Source: an uncultured Fretibacterium sp. | GTDB lineage: Bacteria; Synergistota; Synergistia; Synergistales; Aminobacteriaceae | DNA length: 23,090 nucleotides | Direction of reading: 5' to 3' | Assembly (NCBI GenBank): GCA_937899395.1 | Contig: CALBPU010000146.1 | Location: forward strand, 1-23,090 | Part shown: positions 8,868-16,412 of the stretch, piece by piece | Position numbering within the stretch: the stretch's first letter is position 1 | How the letters are laid out: each line of letters begins with the position of its first letter | The notes under the pieces: generated by a model | What the model saw: the letters and a program-made list of their open reading frames with translations, nothing else | Told to the model about the DNA's origin: nothing | Database searches by the model: none | Position numbers and translations under genes: made by a program

Positions 8868-9808
8868 AATAAATCAAATTTTATCATATCAGAAATTTTT
8901 AAGGGCATTGAAGGTTCTTTCCATTCATCATTTATAACGGGAATTCCGGAAATTTTAGCGAACTCTTTCACTTTTATATCATAAGGAATTAAAGTTACAG
9001 GTGTCTGAAAAATCCTTGAGAGAACTCCGAAATGCAATCTCATTCCTACACAACATGAAGCATTTGCCCATAAATTTTCAGCTTCTTTGAAATTTTTAAC
9101 ACGGATAATTTTTTCCAGCGATAAATTTTCCTTGTAAGTCTCTAAAATTTTCTCATCATCTCCTGATAATGCCACGCCGATTTTTTCACCGTCAAAATTT
9201 TTTACGTGAGACGAAATTATTTTCACGAATTTTTCGATGTCTTTACATGGCCGCAAATTTATTAACATTGAATTTGATTTTGATTTTTCTGTTTCAGATT
9301 TCAATATCAACACTAAATCACAGCTTAAAATTAAATTTTTACAGCCGAGTTTTTTCGCAAGATTAAATGAATGTTCATCTCTGACAAAAACTTTTTCGCA
9401 GGCTTTCAAAGCATTTCCCGTTAAAATTCTTGAAACTTTGGAATTTAATTCCCCTATTGATTGACCTAACGCAATGATTTTAACGCCTAAAAATCTCGCA
9501 AGCCTCATTATTCCCCAATACCATACGCACGACATAACACTCGTAGAATCTTGAAATAAACCTCCTCCTCCCAATAATAAAATTTCGCTCTGTCTGAATG
9601 CCTTAATAACCTCAAAATATTTCCAACGATTTACGGATTTAACATTGAAAATTTTTTCGGTCTCTTGAGGATTGTTAGATAGCACGAGAATTTTCTCATG
9701 AGGAATATTATTTGCTTCGAGAATTTTTAGGCAAGCTTTCAATAAAAGCTCGTCTCCTAAATTCCCAAAGCCGTAATAACCTAATATCACAAATTTGTAT
9801 TTTCTCAT
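8864..9808 (-). CDS. csaB: Polysaccharide pyruvyl transferase CsaB
   Basis: Cytoplasmic enzyme of the pyruvyl-transferase family. CsaB proteins add pyruvate ketal to cell-wall polysaccharide, which in many bacteria is the ligand for SLH-domain surface proteins. Visible are the N-terminal GYYGFGNLGDELLL (about 9-22), the glycine-rich LLGGGGLFQDSTS (about 78-90), GQSIGEL, and the C-terminal CVGMRLHFGVLS, the region of a conserved R-x-H. I chose the ATG at 9808 (MRKYKFVILG, 314 residues) over an upstream in-frame start. The shorter start overlaps the stop of the preceding gene as ATGA and begins at the conserved beta strand; the longer one would read 90 bases into the neighbour. It ends in another ATGA with the RelA/SpoT-domain gene. 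The SLH-like tail on the protein at 17650-20307 fits this job. Confidence 0.92.
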   Translation of the reverse strand: MRKYKFVILGYYGFGNLGDELLLKACLKILEANNIPHEKILVLSNNPQETEKIFNVKSVNRWKYFEVIKAFRQSEILLLGGGGLFQDSTSVMSCVWYWGIMRLARFLGVKIIALGQSIGELNSKVSRILTGNALKACEKVFVRDEHSFNLAKKLGCKNLILSCDLVLILKSETEKSKSNSMLINLRPCKDIEKFVKIISSHVKNFDGEKIGVALSGDDEKILETYKENLSLEKIIRVKNFKEAENLWANASCCVGMRLHFGVLSRIFQTPVTLIPYDIKVKEFAKISGIPVINDEWKEPSMPLKISDMIKFDLL

Positions 9809-11664
9809 GATATTACAGGCCGAATTAATTTTATTAACGGAAGCAAAACAAATTTCACAAGTCCGACCGCTATTAACCCCATTATTAATCCTGTCCATAA
9901 TCCGTTAAATTCCCGTAATAATATTAATGCTAAAGGAGTATGGAAATGACAGAAACTGTTAATCACCGACGAAAAACCTAACGCAACTCCGATTCTGAAA
10001 AGTTCACGGTAATTTGCGAAAAGTTTTTTGCTGACCAAGAAACTTAATATCAAAATCGAAGGATAGCCTATGAAAACTTCTTTTGTTCTTGGACGGGCAA
10101 TTAAAATTTTCTCCAATGCAACACGCATTTTCGCCTCAAATCCCGGAATGAAAGCTACGTTATCGCTCCTGAAAACTATTAAACCTAATCCTGCTAACAA
10201 CACTCCGACTAAAACAAGCTCTCCCCATAACGGAGGCCGTGAAAGAATTGCAATTAAAGATTCAGGGTGAATACGTTTTTTGAGGTCATGAAGCAAAATT
10301 AACAACGGAGGCAACACGAGTGTTAATTTAACTCCGGAAAAAGTATTCAATCTCATCATGTATCTTGTAACGCTGAAGAATGACGCAAGAGCAAGCCCGC
10401 TTATCACCACAAATATAAATGCCCGCAAAACATTTTTGCCTCTGTTATTGTCCATAGCAATTAATGAACCTTCAACAGCTATTAACGGTGCCGCAAAAGC
10501 TCCTGCAAGCCTCGAAACAAATGATACTTTGAAAATTAATACAGCAAGAATTATGTTAACGGCAATAAAAATTGAATTGATTTTGAGATTGTCATTCATT
10601 CCCATTCTAACGAGATAACACCACAGTGAAAATATTAACACCGCCGATAATGCCCAAGCCGTAAAAATATTCGTGTGAAGATTTGCATCTTTGAAAACCG
10701 GAGCTGGCCATGCAAGATTGAAGCCGTGAGATTTTAATTCCTCACCTAACAATTTAACTTCTTCAGCAAAATCCTTGAACAAAAAGTCCGAAGTGTTAGG
10801 AGGCGCGGTTCTCAATAACAATAATCTGACCGAACGTTCAACTGCTGCTCTTACAAGTCTATCTCTCAATGCGCTTCTTGAAATTCTTCGTGCAGTCATT
10901 TCATCATTAGTAACGCTGTGAAGCGGAATTAATAACGGTGAAGCAAGAGCATTTAATTGAGCTTCTCCAACCTGACGTGAAAATTCAACTGCTGCGACAG
11001 GGATATTCAAATCGTGAGCAGCGTTTGCAAGTTTGCTTACATCTGGATAACCTGAAACATATTCACCGCTCGGAGTGAAGACGCTTACGTTATATTTTTC
11101 GTGAACATTTCTGAGCATTATCGAAGCTTTTTCGGATAAATGACCGGGAGAAGGAGCAGGGCGGTAGAAAATTTTCAACCCTGATTTTTTTGCGAGTTCA
11201 AGCCCTTCAATATCGGGAATTATTCCGGAATTTTTCAGCATATTCGTTGGCATTGTTAAAAGCACGGGGCCTTTTTTGTCGTTTGAAATGCCGAAGCGAA
11301 TCCTTAACCATTCGTTCAAAATATCTTTGTAAGGACTTTCAGGCATAATTGAAATTATTGTGCCTTCGGTTGAACGTTCGGGGTTTTTAACTGTCTTAAA
11401 TTCAGCTTGACCTACACCGTGATCTATATTATCACCTGTTAATTCACTGACCATTAAACCTGTTGCGCCGTTGTCCATTAAAATTTTAATGGCATCATCA
11501 ATTTGAAGTCCTGAATTTTTAGCAAGGGTTAAAATTTCACGGTAATCAACGATAATTGATACATTGTTATTTGAGGCTTCGAGCTTAAATCTCGGCGAAA
11601 GACCGTAACAAGCACAAGCTAAAACAGCCGCAAAAAAAATTACAATAAAAATTTTTCGTTTCAT
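9805..11664 (-). CDS. DUF5693-type membrane protein
   Basis: A 619-residue protein with an N-terminal membrane anchor or signal segment (residues 1-24). An extracytoplasmic domain of about 300 residues follows, with a barrel-like run (NNVSIIVDYREILTLAK, DIEGLELAKKSGLKIFYRP, DLNIPVAAVEFS). About nine hydrophobic segments occupy residue 330 to the end. This architecture and the csaB neighbour match the DUF5693 family, whose biochemical role is unknown to me. Context suggests a part in building or decorating surface polysaccharide. The start ATG at 11664 has AGGAGA about 11 bases upstream. That site lies in the 3' arm of a hairpin whose 5' arm is the end of tmcAL, so translation may depend on the upstream ribosome. 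The end overlaps csaB by ATGA. Confidence 0.8.
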   Translation of the reverse strand: MKRKIFIVIFFAAVLACACYGLSPRFKLEASNNNVSIIVDYREILTLAKNSGLQIDDAIKILMDNGATGLMVSELTGDNIDHGVGQAEFKTVKNPERSTEGTIISIMPESPYKDILNEWLRIRFGISNDKKGPVLLTMPTNMLKNSGIIPDIEGLELAKKSGLKIFYRPAPSPGHLSEKASIMLRNVHEKYNVSVFTPSGEYVSGYPDVSKLANAAHDLNIPVAAVEFSRQVGEAQLNALASPLLIPLHSVTNDEMTARRISRSALRDRLVRAAVERSVRLLLLRTAPPNTSDFLFKDFAEEVKLLGEELKSHGFNLAWPAPVFKDANLHTNIFTAWALSAVLIFSLWCYLVRMGMNDNLKINSIFIAVNIILAVLIFKVSFVSRLAGAFAAPLIAVEGSLIAMDNNRGKNVLRAFIFVVISGLALASFFSVTRYMMRLNTFSGVKLTLVLPPLLILLHDLKKRIHPESLIAILSRPPLWGELVLVGVLLAGLGLIVFRSDNVAFIPGFEAKMRVALEKILIARPRTKEVFIGYPSILILSFLVSKKLFANYRELFRIGVALGFSSVINSFCHFHTPLALILLREFNGLWTGLIMGLIAVGLVKFVLLPLIKLIRPVIS

Positions 11665-11675
11665 TAAAAATAAAG

Positions 11676-11699
11676 TCTCCTATAAAAATTTTTAGGAGA
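11676..11699 (-). promoter_or_regulatory. Hairpin masking the ribosome binding site between tmcAL and the DUF5693 gene
   Basis: On the minus strand TCTCCTA (last codons and stop of tmcAL) and TAGGAGA (ribosome binding site of the next gene) are perfect seven-base inverted repeats around an A/T-only loop of ten bases. A ribosome finishing tmcAL would open it. The inverted repeat is seen; the coupling role is inference. Confidence 0.5.
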
Positions 11700-12807
11700 A
11701 TTTTAACACTGTATTTAATTCTCTGTTGAAATTTTGATTTTTTAATGTGAGTTCGTAAAGTTGAGAGGCTTTATATTCGGTTTGGGAGAAAAAATTTTTT
11801 TCTTTGCTTAATCTTGTTACGAGTTTAATATCGGAATTATTGCGCAAAATTTCACGGCCTTTGTTGTTAAAAGCTAAAATTCTTGCGTAAGGGATTTCAA
11901 TATTCATGGCCGCTTGAACATTATCTCTTTGAAGCCCTAACAAAATATAAATTAATCTTCGTCTTATATGCGAGCGTGTATATCTTGAACAAACGCAACA
12001 TCCTATAAAATCATCAAGGCTGTTTGAATTTTTCCAATGCTTCAGAAACAAATTCTCAATTCCTTCGTCAATATTATAAATTTTTTTCAGTTCTTCAGGA
12101 TAGGTTCTGATGAAAATATTTTGCAGGAGAGGCCACAATTTATTTTCGTCGCTTAAACGTCCCTGATTTTCGGCCATGAAAAAAATCTCACGTGAAAATT
12201 TCGGCATTAACTCAAAATTTTTTTCCTCACGAATTAATTTGCTCTTGAAAACTCCTTCACGCTTAAATTTCAAAGGCTTCAAATTATAGTTATTGCGTTT
12301 AATTTCGAGCATGTAAGATAAAGCTAGCATGTTATTAGGTTTTGTGATAAAAGCGGAAGAGTTTGGCAAAATTTTTTCGAGAGCTATTGAATTTGCTTTA
12401 GCGAATGAAGCACCTGAATTTAATTCATAACGCAAAAAATTTTTGTAATCCTGATTTTCATTGAGCATTAAATTAATTAACGTTTCAACGTCAAAATTTA
12501 TGTCCTCCATTCCGAAAGCGATATGAGTAACGAAATTTGTTCTTGCTAAAATCTCAACAGCTCCTCTTGAAAAATCCTTAGCAGAGTTACACGAATATAA
12601 AAACGGAAGTTCTATCACCAAATCCGCACCGGCGTTAATTGCCATTGAAGCACGAAAAAATTTATCGACTATTGCAGGGCTTCCTCTTTGAGTGAAATTT
12701 GATGACAGAACAACAACAACACCGTCTGAATTTTCGCGGGCAAAATTTATCAGGCGTTCATGGCCTTTATGAAGCGGATTAAATTCGGCGATAATTCCTG
12801 TAATCAT
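11692..12807 (-). CDS. tmcAL: tRNA(Met) cytidine acetate ligase TmcAL
   Basis: Cytoplasmic tRNA-modifying enzyme that uses ATP and acetate to form N4-acetylcytidine at the wobble position of elongator tRNA-Met. The N-terminus carries the nucleotidyltransferase signature GIIAEFNPLHKGHERLI (residues 4-20, with the HxGH pair), followed by the family-typical SSNFTQRGSPAIVDKF and AGADLVIELPF. Later conserved parts are FGMED, KPNNMLALSYM and the C-terminal LGLQRDNV and PYARILAFN regions. At 371 residues it is close to family length. The ATG at 12807 lies just after the terminator of the hydrolase gene; the nearest upstream purine run is the 3' arm of that hairpin, so ribosome binding looks weak. 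It is the first gene of the leftward run ending in plsY. I see no promoter in the 32-base gap. Confidence 0.93.
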   Translation of the reverse strand: MITGIIAEFNPLHKGHERLINFARENSDGVVVVLSSNFTQRGSPAIVDKFFRASMAINAGADLVIELPFLYSCNSAKDFSRGAVEILARTNFVTHIAFGMEDINFDVETLINLMLNENQDYKNFLRYELNSGASFAKANSIALEKILPNSSAFITKPNNMLALSYMLEIKRNNYNLKPLKFKREGVFKSKLIREEKNFELMPKFSREIFFMAENQGRLSDENKLWPLLQNIFIRTYPEELKKIYNIDEGIENLFLKHWKNSNSLDDFIGCCVCSRYTRSHIRRRLIYILLGLQRDNVQAAMNIEIPYARILAFNNKGREILRNNSDIKLVTRLSKEKNFFSQTEYKASQLYELTLKNQNFNRELNTVLKFS

Positions 12808-12811
12808 TTAA

Positions 12812-12833
12812 CAAAAAACACCCCTTAAAGGGG
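12812..12833 (-). terminator. Short terminator between the hydrolase gene and tmcAL
   Basis: On the minus strand CCCCTTT and AAGGGG make a compact hairpin followed by GTTTTTTG. It lies just past the hydrolase stop and 5 bases before the tmcAL start. Its AAGGGGTG arm may also serve as the tmcAL ribosome binding site. Confidence 0.6.
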
Positions 12834-12839
12834 CGAATT

Positions 12840-13858
12840 TTATTTCAGATATGTATCAAAGAACGTTTTAATTTTAGCGAACGGAATTTTCTCCATATTG
12901 TCATATAAATCAACGTTGAAGCATCAGGAACAATCACCAATTCTTTATTATCTCCTTTGAGCCTCTTGAAAACGTCCTCGCTCATATACCTTGAGTGAGC
13001 TTTTTCACCATGAACGAGAAGAACAGGTGTTCTGATTTCCTCAACAAACGTTAGCATAGGTATGTTGAACATAGCAATCATTGGTGATAATGTCCAGCAT
13101 TCTGTTGAATTGACGGAGCGTTCATGATAGCCTCTCGGTGTTTTGTAATAAGCGTGATAATCTTTCACGAACTGAGGAGCGTCTTCAGGTAACGGGTCAA
13201 CAACTCCGCCTGATCTTGCGTAAGTTCCTGCTTTGTAATCGGCGGTACGTTGAGCGTTAATTGCCTTTTTGGTTTCGTAACGTTTTTCGGCACTGTCATC
13301 AGCATCAAAATATCCTTTTGCCGAAACTCTTGACATATCGTACATTGTTGAAGCTACGGCAGCTTTAATTCTTGTATCAGCAGCAACAGCGTTAAGACCA
13401 ATTCCGCCCCAACCGCATACACCGATAATTCCGATTTTTTCAGGATCAACGAAATTTTGAACCGAAAGAAAATCAACTGCCGCTGAAAAATCTTCCGTGT
13501 TAATTTCGGGTGAAGCAGCATAACGGACATTTCCGCCGCTCTCACCTGTGAATGAAGGGTCAAAAGCTAAAGCAACATAACCGAATTTTGCCATTTCCTG
13601 AGCATAAAGCCCTGAGACTTGTTCTTTAACAGCACCGAAAGACCCTGCAACGGCAATAGCGGAATATTTTTTGCTTGCGTCAAAATCTTTCGGGAAATAT
13701 AAATCGCCCGTTAAATCAATTCCGAAACGATTATGAAAATGAGCTTTTTCAACTTTGATTTCGTTATCAATTTTGAAAACTCTCGAATCATTTTCAAGAG
13801 CGAACGACATTGAAGCAAAGCATAAAATTATTAAAGCAACAGAAAAAATTTTTAACAT
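12840..13858 (-). CDS. Exported alpha/beta hydrolase (Cys nucleophile), frameshifted at the catalytic His
   Basis: Alpha/beta hydrolase of the dienelactone-hydrolase-like group, with a signal peptide (residues 1-20, ending SFA) for export. The nucleophile motif is GVCGWGG with Cys148, as in relatives using Cys rather than Ser. The Asp region is PVLLVHGEKAHSRYMSED. The family ends with a catalytic His in a motif like AS-H-V-D-L-Y. Here the reading frame after VPDAS (near 12915) turns to unrelated residues and stops at 12845. One added base there would give S-H/N-VDLYDNMEKIPFAK and 24 normal C-terminal residues ending at 12840. So one base is missing, and the His with it. The start is ATG 13858, after GGAGG; the TTG at 13876 includes that site and is rejected. 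It diverges from a LysR gene that may control it. Substrate unknown. Confidence 0.85.
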
Positions 13859-13896
13859 TTTAATTTGCACCTCCAAAATTTTTGATGAGTGAATTA

Positions 13897-13910
13897 TTAC
13901 AGGTTTGTAA
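13897..13910. promoter_or_regulatory. Candidate LysR operator between hydrolase and lysR-type genes
   Basis: TTAC-N6-GTAA is an exact dyad in the 118-base divergent gap and overlaps the -35 of the LysR promoter. LysR proteins commonly bind such dyads and repress themselves. Only the dyad is seen; its use is inferred. Confidence 0.35.
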
Positions 13911-13932
13911 AAAAATGTCTAATGCTTATAAT
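13905..13932 (+). promoter_or_regulatory. Promoter of the LysR-family gene
   Basis: TTGTAA (13905-13910), a 16-base spacer and a perfect TATAAT (13927-13932) precede the ATG at 13977 by 44 bases. Confidence 0.6.
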
Positions 13933-13976
13933 ATTAAAAGAGTTATTCAAAAAATTTATATCAGGAGTTTTTAACA

Positions 13977-14840
13977 ATGGAATTGAGAACGCTGAAATAT
14001 TTTCTTGAGATTGCAAAAGAAGGAAACGTTACGAGAGCAGCAGACAGACTGCATATGACACAGCCGACGCTTTCGAGACAGATTGCGCAGCTTGAGGAGG
14101 AATTAGGAGAAAAATTATATATCCGTGAGAGTTACGGAATAAGATTGACTGAAGAAGGGTTATTGTTAAAGAAACGAGCTGAGGAAATTTTAGAGCTTGA
14201 AGAAAAAATCAGGGTTGAATTTTCAGGACATGATATTAACGGAACGGTTTACATCGGAGCAGGAGAGACGGCCGGAATAAAACACATCGGAAAAATTTTG
14301 CGAGAACTCCGTGAAAAATATTCAGGAATTAAATATAGAATGATAAGCGGCGATGCTGAAGACATTACGGACAAACTTGATAAGGGGTTAATAGATTTCG
14401 GATTATTTGTAGGGAAAGTAAATTTGAACAAATATAACTGTATGACACTTAATGATTTTGATACATGGGGGGTAATAGTGCGGCGTGATGATGAACTTGC
14501 GAGTAAAAATTTTATAGTGCCTGAATATTTAAGAGGTCGTGAATTATTATTTTCACATCAGGCAAAAACTCAAGGTGAATTTTCTGAATGGCTTGGCTGT
14601 CCTGTTAAAGAACTTAACATAATTGGAACACATAATCTTGTTTATAATGCCTCAGTGATGGTTCGTGAAGGACTGGGAATTTTAATAACGATTGACGGAA
14701 TTATTAACACTGAAAAAGAAAGCGGATTGAAATTTATACCGTTGAAACCTGAAATGAAAGCGAAATTAATTTTAGCGTGGAAAAAAGAGGCTGTATTTTC
14801 AAAGTCTGCGAAAAAATTTTTAGAGTTTATAAAGCAATAA
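13977..14840 (+). CDS. LysR-family transcriptional regulator
   Basis: A 287-residue DNA-binding regulator. The N-terminal winged helix-turn-helix is clear: MELRTLKYFLEIAKEGN, then VTRAADRLHMTQPTLSRQIAQLEE (about 18-41) and LGEKLYIRE. An effector-binding periplasmic-binding-protein-like domain follows from about residue 90 (GTVYIGAGET) to the end. The start ATG at 13977 has AGGAG nine bases upstream. It diverges from the exported hydrolase gene, and this classic arrangement suggests the hydrolase is its target and that it regulates itself. The effector cannot be told from the sequence. It is followed by tRNA-Cys, and no terminator is evident. Its codon use matches the A+T-rich genes to its left. 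Confidence 0.92.
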   Translation: MELRTLKYFLEIAKEGNVTRAADRLHMTQPTLSRQIAQLEEELGEKLYIRESYGIRLTEEGLLLKKRAEEILELEEKIRVEFSGHDINGTVYIGAGETAGIKHIGKILRELREKYSGIKYRMISGDAEDITDKLDKGLIDFGLFVGKVNLNKYNCMTLNDFDTWGVIVRRDDELASKNFIVPEYLRGRELLFSHQAKTQGEFSEWLGCPVKELNIIGTHNLVYNASVMVREGLGILITIDGIINTEKESGLKFIPLKPEMKAKLILAWKKEAVFSKSAKKFLEFIKQ

Positions 14841-14857
14841 CAAAAAAATTCAGAGGC

Positions 14858-14886
14858 TTGACGAAATTGAAATATATCATTAAAAT
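14858..14886 (+). promoter_or_regulatory. Promoter of tRNA-Cys
   Basis: TTGACG (14858-14863), exactly 17 bases, then TAAAAT (14881-14886). The predicted start near 14893 is about eight bases before the mature tRNA. Confidence 0.7.
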
Positions 14887-14900
14887 ATCCACGTTATCGA

Positions 14901-14974
14901 GGCGGTATAGCCAAGCGGTAAGGCAGAGGACTGCAAATCCTTTAACCCCAGTTCGAATCTGGGTGCCGCCTCCA
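14901..14974 (+). tRNA. tRNA-Cys (anticodon GCA)
   Basis: A complete cloverleaf. The acceptor arm GGCGGTA pairs with TGCCGCC (one G-U), followed by discriminator T, as expected for tRNA-Cys, and an encoded CCA. The D arm is GCC...GGC, the anticodon loop is CTGCAAA with GCA in the middle, and the T arm contains GTTCGAATC. It sits on the boundary between the A+T-rich left part and the richer right part. Confidence 0.97.
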
Positions 14975-15055
14975 TAAAGTAATCACATTCCTAAGTATCA
15001 TCAAATCCTCTCAGTCATTACAAGCTCTAAGTTATTTCCTGAATATAAGCCTGCG

Positions 15056-15064
15056 TGTTAAAAT
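15056..15064 (+). promoter_or_regulatory. Extended -10 promoter before the CCA-transferase-like / mnmE pair
   Basis: TGT followed by TAAAAT (15059-15064) fits an extended -10 element; the -35 region is poor. It lies 56 bases before the TTG start at 15120, which has a strong AAGGAGGAG site. Confidence 0.45.
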
Positions 15065-15119
15065 CTACATAATACATTTTCCATTTAATTACACATAGAC
15101 TCAATAAGGAGGAGTTATT

Positions 15120-16412
15120 TTGCGCAACTATCTTGATGTACTCCAAAAGATTGAAGAGACAGGCTATAGGGCTTGGCTTGTTGGCGACACTGTCAGAATG
15201 CTCGAAATGGGCATCCAGCCAGACACTATCACTCTCGCTATAGATACTCAGGACATGTATCAGGTCTCCCGTATTCTCGGCACAGGCACAGTAGATTCTC
15301 GCGGGCCTTATCCTGCTCTCAGAGGTGAACTTCTCGGTGTAACTTTCCGGGCCTTCGGACTCAGAGGAGACACAATCGAGGACGACTTAGCCTGCAGAGA
15401 TCTCAGCATCGAGGCTATAGCTATCAGGTCTGACGGAGGAATAGTAGACCCGTTCGGAGGAAGGTTCGACATCAGGAACAGAGTCATCCGTCTCACCGGA
15501 GACAACGTAGACCTCATAGACGCTGACCCATTGAGGATAGTGCGAATGCTCAGGTTTGCCGCAGAGTTCGAGATGGATATTTTCTGGAAGAGTGAGAGTG
15601 ATGTTCGTGCATTCCTTGAAGTCTACGCAGACAGAATGAATGACATTCCCGCAGAACGATGGGGAAGAGAAATCATGAAGGGTCTACACCGCCGGCCTTA
15701 CAGATTCATAGAGCTGTGCAATGACTACCGGCTGATACCCTACTTCCTGCCAGAACTTGAGGAACTGAAGACCGTGTACGACAGCAAAGATCCCAAGAAG
15801 AGCATTTACACTCACATTCTGGAAGTCCTTAAGGTCATAGAACAGAGAATGGATACCAGAAAGATTATGCAGAATGATGCGTTCGTCTTGGCCGGGCTCT
15901 TCGGGATGATAGGCACTCGCACCCTCGACGGCACTGACAGAACCAGACTCGCCGACCACTTGGTGAATGAGTATCTCACCCGCTGGAACGTCCCCTCACA
16001 GATGATCGATGAGGTCATAGCCATAATCAACAGCTACAAGAAGTTCTACAACCCCGTCAACGAGGAAGAGTTTTGCCGTGATGTTCTGGACTACACGCGC
16101 GAGGCAGTGGAGATAGCTATAGAGTTCGGATGGTGTATCGCCGATGCAGGAGGCTTCATTGATGACGTCAGCGACACTCTGGAGGCTAACCGCTGGGGTC
16201 TCATGCAGGTACTACGCAGATTCGACAACGTCAAGCTCCAGACGGAAGGCTCTACCCGCTACATGACCGGCAGAGAAGTTATGAGCCTCCTCAACATGAA
16301 ACCAGGCCGCAGAATAGGTGAACTCCTCGAGGGACTCGATATGGCCGTCGGAACAGGCAAAGTCTCCTCCAGAGCAGCCGCAGAAGACTGGTTACGTGCA
16401 CAAGTTAGCTAG
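15120..16412 (+). CDS. CCA-adding-enzyme family protein with degenerate catalytic site
   Basis: A 430-residue member of the tRNA nucleotidyltransferase / poly(A) polymerase family. Family hallmarks are CRDLSIEAIAI (residues 92-102), GGRFDIRNRVIRL, DADPLRIVRMLRFAAEF (about 135-151) and the HD-like region near YTHILEVL. The catalytic signatures are altered. The usual LVGG-x-VRD reads LVGDTVRM (20-27), and the metal-binding D-x-D after the PxD segment reads T-I-T (36-38). The HD pair seen in many relatives is also absent (LAGLFGMIG). So it keeps the RNA-binding fold but probably cannot add CCA. It may bind RNA, or a partner may supply catalysis. It starts at TTG with a strong AAGGAGGAG six bases upstream and overlaps mnmE by 17 bases, which suggests a tRNA-related role. 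Family sure, activity doubtful. Confidence 0.82.
   Translation: MRNYLDVLQKIEETGYRAWLVGDTVRMLEMGIQPDTITLAIDTQDMYQVSRILGTGTVDSRGPYPALRGELLGVTFRAFGLRGDTIEDDLACRDLSIEAIAIRSDGGIVDPFGGRFDIRNRVIRLTGDNVDLIDADPLRIVRMLRFAAEFEMDIFWKSESDVRAFLEVYADRMNDIPAERWGREIMKGLHRRPYRFIELCNDYRLIPYFLPELEELKTVYDSKDPKKSIYTHILEVLKVIEQRMDTRKIMQNDAFVLAGLFGMIGTRTLDGTDRTRLADHLVNEYLTRWNVPSQMIDEVIAIINSYKKFYNPVNEEEFCRDVLDYTREAVEIAIEFGWCIADAGGFIDDVSDTLEANRWGLMQVLRRFDNVKLQTEGSTRYMTGREVMSLLNMKPGRRIGELLEGLDMAVGTGKVSSRAAAEDWLRAQVS

Noticed and set aside
14975..15119. Integrated element or attachment-site repeat downstream of tRNA-Cys
   Set aside because: No copy of the tRNA 3' end, integrase or phage-like gene is visible on the right side of the window.
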